NCBI RefSeq assembly: GCF_014650575.1
Contig: NZ_BMVF01000003.1
Span: 434,001 to 498,000, forward strand
Direction: 5' to 3'
Source: Streptomyces naganishii JCM 4654
GTDB taxonomy: Bacteria > Actinomycetota > Actinomycetes > Streptomycetales > Streptomycetaceae
Length of the DNA stretch: 64,000 bases
Part shown: in pieces, positions 49,785 to 57,763 of the stretch
Numbering within the stretch: the first letter of the stretch is position 1
How the letters are laid out: each line of letters opens with the position of its first letter
Position numbers and translations under genes: made by a program
Notes under the pieces: generated by a model
Told to the model about the DNA's origin: nothing
Database searches by the model: none
Seen by the model: only the letters and a program-made list of their open reading frames with translations

Positions 49785-51422
49785 ATGGTGAAAGTCGACC
49801 ATGCAGCCCCCGACGTCACACGGGACCGGACCGGTCTGCGGCGCGACGTCGGTCTGATCGGACTGATGTGGGCCTCGGTGGGTTCCATCATCGGCTCCGG
49901 CTGGCTCTACGGCGCCGAGAAGGCCGTCGTGATGGCAGGCCCCGCGGCGATCATCTCGTGGCTGATCGGCACGGTGGCCATCGTCCTGCTGGCCCTCGTG
50001 CACGCCGAACTCGGCGGCATGTTCCCGGTGGCCGGCGGTACGGCCCGGTACCCGCACTACGCCTTCGGCGGACTGGCGGGCATGTCGTTCGGCTGGTTCT
50101 CCTGGCTCCAGGCGGCGACCGTGGCCCCGATCGAGGTCGAGGCCATGATCGGCTACGCCGCGCACTGGAACTTCGCCAAGGGCTTCCAGCACACCGACGG
50201 CACCCTGACGACCAGCGGTTTCGTCGTCGCCGTGGTCCTGATGGCCGTATTCGTGGCCGTCAACTTCCTCGGTGTGCGCGTACTGGCCCACACCAACAGC
50301 GCGGCCACCTGGTGGAAGATCGCCGTGCCGCTGGCCACGATCTTCATCATCGCCATCGGCAACTTCCACCCGCACAACTTCACCGTGCACGGTTTCGCCC
50401 CGTTCGGCGCGAAGGGCGTGCTCGGCGCGATCAGCTCCAGCGGCATCATCTTCGCCCTGCTGGGCTTCGAGCAGGCGATCCAGCTGGCGGGCGAGAGCCG
50501 CGACCCCAAGCGCGACCTGCCGCGCGCCACGCTGGGCTCGGTCGCCATCGGCGCGACCATCTACGTCCTGCTCCAGGTGGTGTTCATCGGCGCCCTGCCG
50601 GTGAGCTCCTTCGCGCACGGCTGGGCCAAGCTCGACTTCCCCGGCATCAGCGGCCCGTGGGCGGGCGTGGCGACGCTGGTCGGCCTCGGCTGGCTGGGCG
50701 TGGTGCTCTACGTCGACGCCGTCATCTCCCCCGGCGGCACCGGCCTGATCTACACCACGGCCACCTCCCGCGTCTCCTACGGCCTGGCCAAGAACGGCTA
50801 CGCGCCCAAGATCTTCGAGAAGATCGACTCCCGTGGCGTGCCGTGGTTCGGTCTGATCCTCTCCTTCGTGACCGGCATCGTCTGCTTCCTGCCGTTCCCG
50901 AGCTGGCAGGAACTGGTCGGCTTCATCACCTCGGCGAGCGTCCTGATGTACGCCGGCGCCCCGCTGGCCTACGGCGTCTTCTCCGACCGGCTGCCGCACC
51001 ACGAGCGTCCGTACCGCCTGCCCGCCGGCAAGGTGATCGCGCCGCTGTCCTTCGTGGTCGCCAACCTGATCATCTACTGGGCCGGCTGGGACACCCTGTG
51101 GCGCCTCGGCATCGCCATCGTCCTCGGCTACGTGCTGCTCGGCGGCTACGCCCTGTACGCCAAGAGCAAGGGACTGCCGGACGCGCCCCGGCTGGACTGG
51201 AAGGCCGCGCAGTGGCTGCCCGGCTACCTGCTGGGCATGGGCCTGATCTCCTGGCAGGGCGGCTTCGGCGGCCAGGGCCACATCGCACTGTGGTGGGACA
51301 TGCTGGTCGTCGCCGCCTTCTCGGTGGTCATCTACTACTGGGCGAAGGCCACCGCGTCGGCGCCCGAGGAGATCGAGCGGAGCATCGAGGAGGTCGTGGT
51401 CACCGACGCCCCCGCGCACTGA
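49785..51422 (+). CDS. APC family amino acid permease
   Basis: A 545-residue APC transporter with about 12-14 membrane segments. Conserved opening GLMWASVGSIIGSGWLYGAE, then MFPVAGGTARYPHYAFGGLAG, FALLGFEQAIQLAGESRDPKRDLPRA and YVDAVISPGGTGLIYTTATSR. Downstream helices include FITSASVLMYAGAPLAYGVF. It is related to aspartate/proton-symporter-like permeases; the substrate is unknown. C-terminal tail is acidic and cytoplasmic. The leader has features of post-transcriptional control, and two strong hairpins terminate the unit. Confidence 0.93.
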   Translation: MVKVDHAAPDVTRDRTGLRRDVGLIGLMWASVGSIIGSGWLYGAEKAVVMAGPAAIISWLIGTVAIVLLALVHAELGGMFPVAGGTARYPHYAFGGLAGMSFGWFSWLQAATVAPIEVEAMIGYAAHWNFAKGFQHTDGTLTTSGFVVAVVLMAVFVAVNFLGVRVLAHTNSAATWWKIAVPLATIFIIAIGNFHPHNFTVHGFAPFGAKGVLGAISSSGIIFALLGFEQAIQLAGESRDPKRDLPRATLGSVAIGATIYVLLQVVFIGALPVSSFAHGWAKLDFPGISGPWAGVATLVGLGWLGVVLYVDAVISPGGTGLIYTTATSRVSYGLAKNGYAPKIFEKIDSRGVPWFGLILSFVTGIVCFLPFPSWQELVGFITSASVLMYAGAPLAYGVFSDRLPHHERPYRLPAGKVIAPLSFVVANLIIYWAGWDTLWRLGIAIVLGYVLLGGYALYAKSKGLPDAPRLDWKAAQWLPGYLLGMGLISWQGGFGGQGHIALWWDMLVVAAFSVVIYYWAKATASAPEEIERSIEEVVVTDAPAH

Positions 51423-51435
51423 CCCGGCTTCCCGT

Positions 51436-51522
51436 ACGGTGTCCCGCCGGCCGCCACCCCCGTGGCGGCCGGCGGGACACCGTCGTTTCCGGCACCGGCC
51501 GCCGCCGGACGGCGGCCGGTGC
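51436..51522. terminator. two consecutive long perfect hairpins
   Basis: Hairpin 1: 51436-51457 pairs with 51462-51483, a perfect 22-bp stem with a 4-nt CCCC loop. Hairpin 2: GCACCGGCCGCCG (51492-51504) pairs with CGGCGGCCGGTGC (51510-51522), 13 bp with a 5-nt loop, ending at the ArsR stop codon. They separate the convergent permease and ArsR genes. Confidence 0.9.
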
Positions 51523-51882
51523 TCAGTCGTGCGTCGGCCGGTCGGCAAGCCGGTGGTCCGCCACGTTCAGCGCCTCGTCGACGAGGCGGCGCAGATGGCC
51601 GTCGCGCAGGGAGTAGATCACCCGGCGGCCCTCCTTGCGGGTGCCGACCAGGCCGGCCAGCCGCAGCCGCGCCAGGTGCTGGCTCACGGCGGGACGGGCC
51701 GCGCCACAGGTCTCGGTGAGCGTGCCGACGTCCGCCTCGCCCCGCGTCAGCGCGTGCAGCAGGGCGAGCCGGGTGCGGTCGCCGAGCAGGGCGAGGAGTT
51801 CGGCGGCGAGCGCCAGTTGCTCCTCGCCCGCATCACGCGGGTGCGCATCGTGCGCAGATGACAGGTGCATGCGTGCGCTCAT
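51523..51882 (-). CDS. ArsR/SmtB family metalloregulator
   Basis: A 119-residue ArsR regulator. Winged helix: LALAAELLALLGDRTRLALL, GEADVGTLTETCGAARPAVS, HLARLRLAGLVGTRKEGRRVIYSL. The DNA-recognition CGAARPAVSQHL holds one Cys, and the C-terminal DGHLRRLVDEALNVADHRL has Asp and His residues placed like the SmtB/CzrA/NmtR alpha-5 metal site. The N-terminus is also His-rich (MHLSSAHDAHPRD). It likely senses Zn, Ni or Co and represses the divergent CDF exporter. Confidence 0.92.
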   Translation of the reverse strand: MSARMHLSSAHDAHPRDAGEEQLALAAELLALLGDRTRLALLHALTRGEADVGTLTETCGAARPAVSQHLARLRLAGLVGTRKEGRRVIYSLRDGHLRRLVDEALNVADHRLADRPTHD

Positions 51883-51941
51883 ACGCACATAATGGCGACG
51901 TGGATGCCGAGCGTCCACTCCGGCGGCGGAAGGGGAACCAC

Positions 51942-53066
51942 GTGAGCGACCGGCACCCGCACCACGACCACGGCCACGACCCCGCGCGGGACCATACCCC
52001 GCACCACCACCACGACCCCGCGCGGGACCACGCCCCGCACCACCACCACGACCACGGCCCCGCGCGGGACCACGTCCCGGCCTCCCCACGTCACCGGCTC
52101 GCGCACCTGCTCACCCCGCACTCCCACGACAGCGCCGACAGGACCGACCCCGCGCTGGAGTCCTCCGCGCGCGGAACGCGGGCCCTGTGGGTGTCGCTCG
52201 CCGCGCTGGGGGCGACCGCGCTGCTCCAGGCGCTGGTGGTGCTGGTCTCCGGCTCGGTCGCGCTGCTCGGCGACACGGTCCACAACGCGGCGGACGCGCT
52301 GACCGCCGTACCGCTCGGCATCGCCTTCGTCCTGGGCCGCCGCGCCGCGAACCGCCGCTTCACCTACGGCTACGGCCGCGCCGAGGATCTCGCGGGTCTG
52401 GCGATCGTGCTGACGATCGCCGCGTCGGCGGTGTTCACCGCGTGGGCGGCCGTGGAGCGGCTGCTCGAACCGCGGCCCGTGCAGCACCTGCCCGCGGTGG
52501 CGGTGGCGGCGCTCGCCGGGTTCGCGGGCAACGAGTGGGTGGCGCGGTACCGGATCCGCGTGGGCCGCGCGATCGGCTCGGCGGCCCTGGTCGCCGACGG
52601 ACTGCACGCCCGTACGGACGCGTACGCCTCGCTCGCCGTACTCCTGGGGGCCGCCGGGTCGGCGCTCGGCTGGCAGGCGGCCGACCCGGTCGTCGGGCTG
52701 GCGATCACGGCGGCCGTCGTGCTGGTGCTGCGCGACGCCGCGCGCGAGGTGTTCCGGCGGATCATGGACGCGGTCGACCCCGCCCTGGTGGACCGGGCCG
52801 AGCGGGCGCTGCGCGAGGTGGCCGGGGTGCGGGCGGTGGGCGAGCTGCGGCTGCGCTGGATCGGGCACCGGCTGCGCGCCGAGGTGGCGGTGGTGGTCGA
52901 CGGCGAGGCGACGGTACGCCAGGCGCACGCCGTGGCCGTGGACGCCGAGCACGCCCTCCTGCACGCCGTGCCCCGCCTCACCGCGGCCCTGGTCCACGCC
53001 GACCCGGCCCCCGCGCCCGGCGAGACCGATCCGCACCTGGCCCTGGCCCACCACACCCGCGCCTGA
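51942..53066 (+). CDS. CDF cation efflux protein with His-rich N-terminus
   Basis: A 374-residue CDF/ZitB-CzcD type exporter for Zn2+/Co2+/Ni2+. The first about 45 residues are extremely His/Asp-rich with a repeated pattern (HHHHDPARDHAP, HHHHDHGPARDH). Membrane domain about 75-270 with the metal sites LLGDTVHNAADAL and LVADGLHARTDAYAS (HxxxD pair). Cytoplasmic dimer domain at the C-terminus. GTG 51942 follows GAAGGGG. Divergent from the ArsR regulator across 59 bp that includes CATAAT, a probable -10 box, and a GTGCG/CGCAC repeat. Confidence 0.93.
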   Translation: MSDRHPHHDHGHDPARDHTPHHHHDPARDHAPHHHHDHGPARDHVPASPRHRLAHLLTPHSHDSADRTDPALESSARGTRALWVSLAALGATALLQALVVLVSGSVALLGDTVHNAADALTAVPLGIAFVLGRRAANRRFTYGYGRAEDLAGLAIVLTIAASAVFTAWAAVERLLEPRPVQHLPAVAVAALAGFAGNEWVARYRIRVGRAIGSAALVADGLHARTDAYASLAVLLGAAGSALGWQAADPVVGLAITAAVVLVLRDAAREVFRRIMDAVDPALVDRAERALREVAGVRAVGELRLRWIGHRLRAEVAVVVDGEATVRQAHAVAVDAEHALLHAVPRLTAALVHADPAPAPGETDPHLALAHHTRA

Positions 53067-53086
53067 ACCGGGCCCTTCCCGCCGCC

Positions 53087-53118
53087 GCCGGACTCCCGGA
53101 CCGCCGGACTCCCGGACC
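53087..53118. repeat. 16-bp direct repeat, two copies
   Basis: GCCGGACTCCCGGACC is present twice in tandem (53087-53102, 53103-53118) in the gap between the convergent CDF and YbaK genes. Confidence 0.9.
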
Positions 53119-53119
53119 G

Positions 53120-53674
53120 TCAGACCCCCAGGCCGTCCAGGACCACGGCTCCCGGCAGCCCCGCGAAGGCCTTGCCGGGGACGAGCAGCTTGCCGCGCCG
53201 CCGGCCACTGCCGACCAGGACGTAGGGCAGGTCGACGACGGCCCGGTCGACGAGGATCGGCCAGCTCTCCGGGAGGCCGATCGGCGTGATGCCGCCGTAC
53301 TCCATGCCGGTCTCCCCCGTGGCCACGTCCATCGGCGCGAACGAGGCCTTGCGGGCGTCGAGTCGGCGGCGCACCACACCGTTGACGTCGACGCGGGTGG
53401 TGGACAGCACTACACACGCGGCCAGGCGGGTCTCGCCGCCGCGCCTGCCCGCCACCACCACGCAGTTCGCGGACTGCTCGAGCAGTTCGCGCCCATAGCG
53501 CTCGACGAAGACCGCCGTGTCGGCCCACTGCGGATCGGTCTCGACGTAGACGATCTGGTCGGCCGGGACGTCGCCGCGCCAGTCGCGCAGGGCGTCGGCG
53601 ACCGGGCCGGTCAGCTCGTCCAGGCAGTCGGGTGCGGGAGTGGCCTGATCGAAGTTTCCGATGGGTGCGCGCAT
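53120..53674 (-). CDS. YbaK/ProX-type aminoacyl-tRNA deacylase
   Basis: A 184-residue YbaK/EbsC domain protein that hydrolyses mischarged aminoacyl-tRNA in trans. Evidence: CVVVAGRRGGETRLAACVVLSTTRVDVNGVVRRRL, ARKASFAPMDVATGETGMEYGGITPIGLP (the GGITP-type loop) and a C-terminal GSGRRRGKLLVPGKAF. The conserved Lys/Arg positions are present. It lies between metal-efflux genes and an EamA pair with no obvious operon partner. Confidence 0.9.
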   Translation of the reverse strand: MRAPIGNFDQATPAPDCLDELTGPVADALRDWRGDVPADQIVYVETDPQWADTAVFVERYGRELLEQSANCVVVAGRRGGETRLAACVVLSTTRVDVNGVVRRRLDARKASFAPMDVATGETGMEYGGITPIGLPESWPILVDRAVVDLPYVLVGSGRRRGKLLVPGKAFAGLPGAVVLDGLGV

Positions 53675-53749
53675 TCCCGCACGCTAACAGCCGTACCGCG
53701 CCCACCGGCCGGGCGTCTCAGGAGGCGGTCGCCCCCGCGCACGGGCCCC

Positions 53750-54355
53750 TCAGCGCACCGGCGGCACCGAGACCGCCATGACCATCTCCATCGGGACGGC
53801 GCCGTGATTGGCGTACGTGTGCGGTGTGTTGGCCTCGAAGGAGGCGCTCGCGCCCTCGGGCACGCGGTACTCGACGCCGTCGACGGTCAGCGAGAGCTCC
53901 CCCGCCGTGACGTGGACCAGTTCCACCGTGCCCGTCGGGTGCGGGTCGGACGGGCTGCCCTCATCCGGCATCAGGCGCCACTCCCACATCTCCAGCGGGC
54001 CGGGCGCCTCGGTGCCCGCGAGCAGCCGGTTGTAGCTGCCGGCGTCGGTGTGCCAGAGCCGTACGGCCTGCTCGGCCGGCACGATGCGGACCTTCGGTCC
54101 CTGCTCGTAGTCGAGCAGCGTCGTGATGCTGACGCCGAGCGCGTCACCGATCTTGACGACGGTGCCCAGACTGGGGTTCGTGCGGGCCTGCTCGATCTGG
54201 ATGAGCATGCCGCGACTGACCCCGGCACGGCCGGCGAGCGTGTCGAGGGTGAAGCCGCGCTCGGTGCGCCAGCGCTTGACGTTGCGCGCCAGTGACTGGG
54301 TCAGGAGGTCGAGGTCCGACACATTCCGTCCAATATTCTGGATGACAGCGTTCAT
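53750..54355 (-). CDS. XRE family regulator with cupin domain
   Basis: A 201-residue regulator. XRE HTH about 23-80 (LARNVKRWRTERGFTLDTLA, AGVSRGMLIQIEQARTNPSL, TVVKIGDALGVSITTLL). C-terminal cupin about 125-195 (PHPTGTVELVHVTAGELSLT, SFEANTPHTYANHG). This HTH-cupin type often controls a divergent EamA or amino acid exporter, as here. The ATG at 54355 is 6 nt after TAGTTC on its strand, so a leaderless transcript is possible. Confidence 0.92.
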   Translation of the reverse strand: MNAVIQNIGRNVSDLDLLTQSLARNVKRWRTERGFTLDTLAGRAGVSRGMLIQIEQARTNPSLGTVVKIGDALGVSITTLLDYEQGPKVRIVPAEQAVRLWHTDAGSYNRLLAGTEAPGPLEMWEWRLMPDEGSPSDPHPTGTVELVHVTAGELSLTVDGVEYRVPEGASASFEANTPHTYANHGAVPMEMVMAVSVPPVR

Positions 54356-54374
54356 TTGCTTGAACTACGGTGGG

Positions 54375-54403
54375 TTGCACCTGATCGTTCACCGAACTGT
54401 ACT
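54375..54403 (+). promoter_or_regulatory. promoter of the EamA gene
   Basis: TTGCAC (54375-54380), 17-nt spacer, TGTACT (54398-54403), 12 nt before GTG 54416, which has a GAGG ribosome site. Confidence 0.55.
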
Positions 54404-54415
54404 GCGAGGCGCGCC

Positions 54416-55273
54416 GTGACAGCATTCTTCGCCCTGGCCACCAGCCTCCTGTGGGGCCTGGCCGACTTCGGCGGCGGGCTGCTCACACGGCGCAATCCGG
54501 CGCTGACCGTGGTCGTGGTCTCGCAGACCATCGCGGCGGCGGTGCTCGGCGCGATCGTGGTCGCCACCGGCGGCTGGAGCGAGGCGGGGCCCCGGCTGTG
54601 GTTCGCGTTCGCCGCGGGGCTGGTCGGTCCGGTGGCCATGCTGTCCTTCTACAAGGCGCTGGCGATGGGCCCGATGGGCGTGGTCTCGCCGCTGGCCACC
54701 CTCAGCGTGGCCGTCCCGGTCACCGTGGGGCTCTTCCTCGGGGAGCGGCCGGGACTGACACAGGTGGCGGGGATCGCGGTCGCCGTGGGCGGGGTGGTGC
54801 TCGCGGGCGGACCGCAGTTGAAGGGCGCCCCGGTGCAGCGGCGGACGATCTGGCTGACCCTGGTCGCCGCGGCGGGCTTCGGCACGGTGTTCGTGCTGAT
54901 CGCCGAGGCGTCCACCGGCGTGAAGGGACTCTTCCTCGCCCTCTTCGTGCAGCGGGTGACCAACGTGGCCGCTGGTGGCGCGGCCCTGTACGCCTCGGCG
55001 CGGCGGGGCGGCGCCGTGCTGCCCGAGGGCGGCTTCCCCTGGGGCGCGCTGCCCGCCCTCGGCTTCGTCGGCCTCGCGGACGTCGCCGCCAACGGCACCT
55101 ACGCCATCGCCGCCCAGCACGGTCCGGTCACGGTGGCCGCGGTGCTCGCATCGCTCTACCCGGTGGTGACCGCGCTGGCCGCCCGCGGCTTTCTCAGCGA
55201 ACGGCTGCGCATCATCCAGGCGGCCGGCGCCGGCCTGGCACTGGTGGGCACCTTGCTGCTCGCCACGGGGTGA
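54416..55273 (+). CDS. EamA/DMT family transporter
   Basis: A 285-residue ten-helix EamA protein. Landmarks: FFALATSLLWGLADFGGGLL, YKALAMGPMGVVSPLATLSV in the first repeat, and YAIAAQHGPVTVAAVLASLY, PVVTALAARGFLSERLRIIQ in the second. Probable exporter of an amino acid or metabolite. GTG start at 54416; the longer frame start is not family-like. Controlled by the divergent XRE-cupin gene (inferred). Confidence 0.93.
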   Translation: MTAFFALATSLLWGLADFGGGLLTRRNPALTVVVVSQTIAAAVLGAIVVATGGWSEAGPRLWFAFAAGLVGPVAMLSFYKALAMGPMGVVSPLATLSVAVPVTVGLFLGERPGLTQVAGIAVAVGGVVLAGGPQLKGAPVQRRTIWLTLVAAAGFGTVFVLIAEASTGVKGLFLALFVQRVTNVAAGGAALYASARRGGAVLPEGGFPWGALPALGFVGLADVAANGTYAIAAQHGPVTVAAVLASLYPVVTALAARGFLSERLRIIQAAGAGLALVGTLLLATG

Positions 55274-55328
55274 CGGGGGCGGTGGCCGGTGGCCGGACCG
55301 CTCCTGGCGCCGGCCGACGTACCGGCCC

Positions 55329-55353
55329 GCTGAGCCGCCCGCGCCGGCTCAGC
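55329..55353. terminator. terminator hairpin overlapping a stop codon
   Basis: GCTGAGCCG (55329-55337) pairs with CGGCTCAGC (55345-55353), loop 7 nt, between convergent genes; the right arm includes the minus-strand stop. Confidence 0.7.
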
Positions 55354-56209
55354 TCCCCGGCTCAAGCTCCGCGAGCCGCTGACCGGTCTTCCCGGAGGCC
55401 GCGGGGGTCCCGGCCGTCTCCGCCCCGCACCCCGGCCCGGCGGGGTCGCCCGCCGCGTCCAGTTCGGCGAGGCGGGCCACGGCTTCCTCGTCCAGGCCCG
55501 CCAGCGCGAGCAGCTGATCCGGTGTGACACCGTCCGGTATCGGCACCGGGGCCGGCGTCCGCAGCGGCGGCTGCCAGCCCTCCGCCGGCGTCCAGCGGCG
55601 CACCACGCGGGCGGGCGCGCCGGCGACCACCGAGTGGTCGGGCACCTCGCCCCGGACCACCGCACCGGCCGCGACCACGACGTTCCGCCCGATCCGGGCG
55701 CCCGGCAGGATCACCGCGCCGGTGCCGATCCAGCAGCCGGGGCCGATCTCCACCGGCTCCATCCGGGGCCACTGCCTGCCGATGGGCTCGTTGGGGTCGT
55801 CGTAGGAGTGGTTGGTGGAGGTGACGTAGACGTACGGCCCGAAGTAGCAGTCGCTGCCGATGGTGACCGTGGTGTCCGCGATCACGTGGCTGCCCCGCCC
55901 GAGGACGACTCCGTCACCGATGCGCAGGATCGGCTCGGGGCCGAGGTCGAGGTCGGGCATCAGGCCGGCGGTCAGCGTGACCTGCTCGCCGACGATGCAG
56001 TGGGAGCCCAGGTGGATCCACGGCTCGCCGAAGACCGTGCCCAGCGGGAAGGCGAGTCTGGTACCTGTTCCCATCGCGCCGAAGCGCAGCCGTCCGGGGT
56101 GCTCGGCCGTGACGGAGCCAGTGCGCTGCACCCAGGCCCAGCCCGCGTGGACGGCGCGCTGGGCGAGGCGGCGCCGCCATGATGAGAACGTGTTCTTGCG
56201 CTTGGGCAC
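55349..56209 (-). CDS. hexapeptide-repeat acyltransferase (LbetaH)
   Basis: A 286-residue left-handed beta-helix acyltransferase of the maltose/galactoside O-acetyltransferase type. A basic N-terminus (VPKRKNTFSSWRRRLAQRAV) precedes a long hexapeptide region (about 60-195) with CYFGPYVYVTSTNHSYDDPN (catalytic His), EIGPGCWIGTGAVILPGARI and VVAAGAVVRGEVPDHSVVAG. The last about 60 residues are disordered. Its start is inferred from GTG 56209; the longer open frame is poor. It probably modifies a sugar or amino compound. Divergent from a gamma-carbonic anhydrase-like gene. Confidence 0.85.
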   Translation of the reverse strand: MPKRKNTFSSWRRRLAQRAVHAGWAWVQRTGSVTAEHPGRLRFGAMGTGTRLAFPLGTVFGEPWIHLGSHCIVGEQVTLTAGLMPDLDLGPEPILRIGDGVVLGRGSHVIADTTVTIGSDCYFGPYVYVTSTNHSYDDPNEPIGRQWPRMEPVEIGPGCWIGTGAVILPGARIGRNVVVAAGAVVRGEVPDHSVVAGAPARVVRRWTPAEGWQPPLRTPAPVPIPDGVTPDQLLALAGLDEEAVARLAELDAAGDPAGPGCGAETAGTPAASGKTGQRLAELEPGS

Positions 56210-56333
56210 CCGCTCACGGTACTCAGCCGCGCCCGCGCCCACGGTGCGGGACGCCTGTGATCTTCGCCCCACCGGATGACGTACGGTGCCGTGAGCACCC
56301 ACGCCGTCGAGGGCAGTGAAAGGCAGGACGAGG

Positions 56334-56861
56334 ATGACGCGCAAGGCGCTGATCACGGGCATCGGCGGCCGGGAGCCGCGGGTGGACGAGCGGGCGTTCG
56401 TGGCGCCCACGGCCACGGTGGTCGGCGACGTCGCGCTGAGCGCGGGCGCGAGCGTCTGGTACGGCGCGGTGCTGCGCGGCGACGTCGAGTCGATCGCGGT
56501 GGGCGCGGACAGCAACGTTCAGGACAACTGCACGCTGCACGCCGACCCGGGTTTCCCGGTGAGTGTGGGCGAGCGGGTCTCGATCGGGCACAACGCGGTG
56601 GTGCACGGCTCCACGGTCGAGGACGACTGCCTGATCGGCATGGGCGCGACCGTGCTGAACGGCGCGGTGATCGGCGCCGGGTCGCTGGTGGCCGCGCAGG
56701 CGCTGGTGCCGCAGGGGATGCGGGTGCCGCCGGGGTCGCTGGTCGCGGGCGTGCCGGCCAAGGTGCGGCGCGAGCTGACGGAGGAGGAGCGGCAGGGCAT
56801 CAGCCTCAACGGGACGATGTACGCCTCGCTGGCCGGGGCGCACCGCGAGGCGCACTCCTGA
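56334..56861 (+). CDS. gamma-carbonic anhydrase-like protein
   Basis: A 175-residue LbetaH protein of the gamma-CA/YrdA family. DERAFVAPTATVVGDVALSA, VWYGAVLRGDVESIAVGADS (Arg/Asp), NVQDNCTLHADPGFPVSVGE and IGHNAVVHGSTVEDDCLIGMG with the three zinc histidines (HAD, GHN, VHG). It lacks the acidic loop of the archetype, so activity is uncertain. ATG 56334 gives the usual MTRKALITGIGG start. Confidence 0.92.
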   Translation: MTRKALITGIGGREPRVDERAFVAPTATVVGDVALSAGASVWYGAVLRGDVESIAVGADSNVQDNCTLHADPGFPVSVGERVSIGHNAVVHGSTVEDDCLIGMGATVLNGAVIGAGSLVAAQALVPQGMRVPPGSLVAGVPAKVRRELTEEERQGISLNGTMYASLAGAHREAHS

Positions 56862-56884
56862 GACTCCGGCGGGGCGTTCCCCGG

Positions 56885-56975
56885 GCCGGCCGGCGGGTGA
56901 GCCTCAGGGCCGGCCCGCGCCGGGTGTGCCTCGGGCCGGTCGGCGGGGTGAGCCTCGGACCGGCCGGTGCCTGGG
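56885..56975. repeat. three imperfect 24-27 bp repeats
   Basis: GTGAGCCTC / GTGTGCCTC / GTGAGCCTC at 56897, 56924 and 56948, each followed by GGGCCGG-like sequence, fill the gap between convergent genes. Confidence 0.7.
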
Positions 56976-56987
56976 CGTTCCCCGGCC

Positions 56988-57641
56988 TCACTCCCCGGCC
57001 GGCACCGGCTCCGGCTCCTCGGCCTGTTCGGGGGCGGCGTTCGCCTTCTTGGCCTTGCGCTTGAGCACCAGCATGGAGCCGAGGCCGATCAGCACGGCCA
57101 CCACCAGGCCCAGCCAGGAGAACTTCTTCAGCCAGGACTCGGCGACGACACCGACGTAGTAGATGACCGCGGTGGTGCCGCCGGCCCAGCAGATGCCGCC
57201 GAGGACGTTGGCGATCAGGAACTTCCAGTACGGCATCCGCAGTACGCCCGCGAGCGGGCCGGCGAAGATGCGCAGCAGGGCGACGAAGCGGCCGAAGAAC
57301 ACGGCCCACATGCCCCACTTCTGGAAGGAGCGCTCGGCGGTGGCGATGTGCCCTTCGCCGAAGTGCTTGGGGAACTTCTTCCCGAGCCAGGCCAGCAGCG
57401 GCCGTCCGCCCTTGCGGCCGATGGCGTAGCCGATGGAGTCGCCGACGACCGCGCCCACCGTGGCGCACGCGCCGAGCACCACCGGGTTGATTCCGGAGTG
57501 CTGGGAGGACAGCAGGGCCGCGGAGACGAGGACGATCTCGCCGGGCAGGGGGATGCCCAGGCTCTCCAGACCGATGACCAGCGCCACCGCGGCGTAGACG
57601 GCGGCCGCGGGTACCGTGTCGAGCCACTCCTGGACGTGCAC
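56988..57641 (-). CDS. DedA family membrane protein
   Basis: A 217-residue DedA protein, second in the window. LVIGLESLGIPLPGEIVLVSA is the family signature; VVGDSIGYAIGRKGGRPLLA, FGRFVALLRIFAGPLAGVLRM (conserved R.R) and NVLGGICWAGGTTAVIYYVG follow. The tail is Lys/Ala/Glu/Pro-rich (KRKAKKANAAPEQAEEPEP). GTG 57641 has GGGGAGGAAC upstream. Role in lipid translocation or envelope homeostasis. Confidence 0.93.
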   Translation of the reverse strand: MHVQEWLDTVPAAAVYAAVALVIGLESLGIPLPGEIVLVSAALLSSQHSGINPVVLGACATVGAVVGDSIGYAIGRKGGRPLLAWLGKKFPKHFGEGHIATAERSFQKWGMWAVFFGRFVALLRIFAGPLAGVLRMPYWKFLIANVLGGICWAGGTTAVIYYVGVVAESWLKKFSWLGLVVAVLIGLGSMLVLKRKAKKANAAPEQAEEPEPVPAGE

Positions 57642-57675
57642 CGACGGTTCCTCCCCGTTTCGCGTCCTGATGTTC

Positions 57676-57704
57676 CACGGGGCGCCCGCGAAAGGCGCCC
57701 CGTG
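57676..57704. terminator. terminator hairpin
   Basis: CACGGGGCGCC (57676-57686) pairs with GGCGCCCCGTG (57694-57704) around CGCGAAA, 11 bp. It lies between two minus-strand genes and probably ends the zinc-finger protein transcript. Confidence 0.75.
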
Positions 57705-57763
57705 AAAGCCTACCGGTACCCGCACGGGACGCCCCGGCACAATCCGGACGGCGTCCCGGCCTC

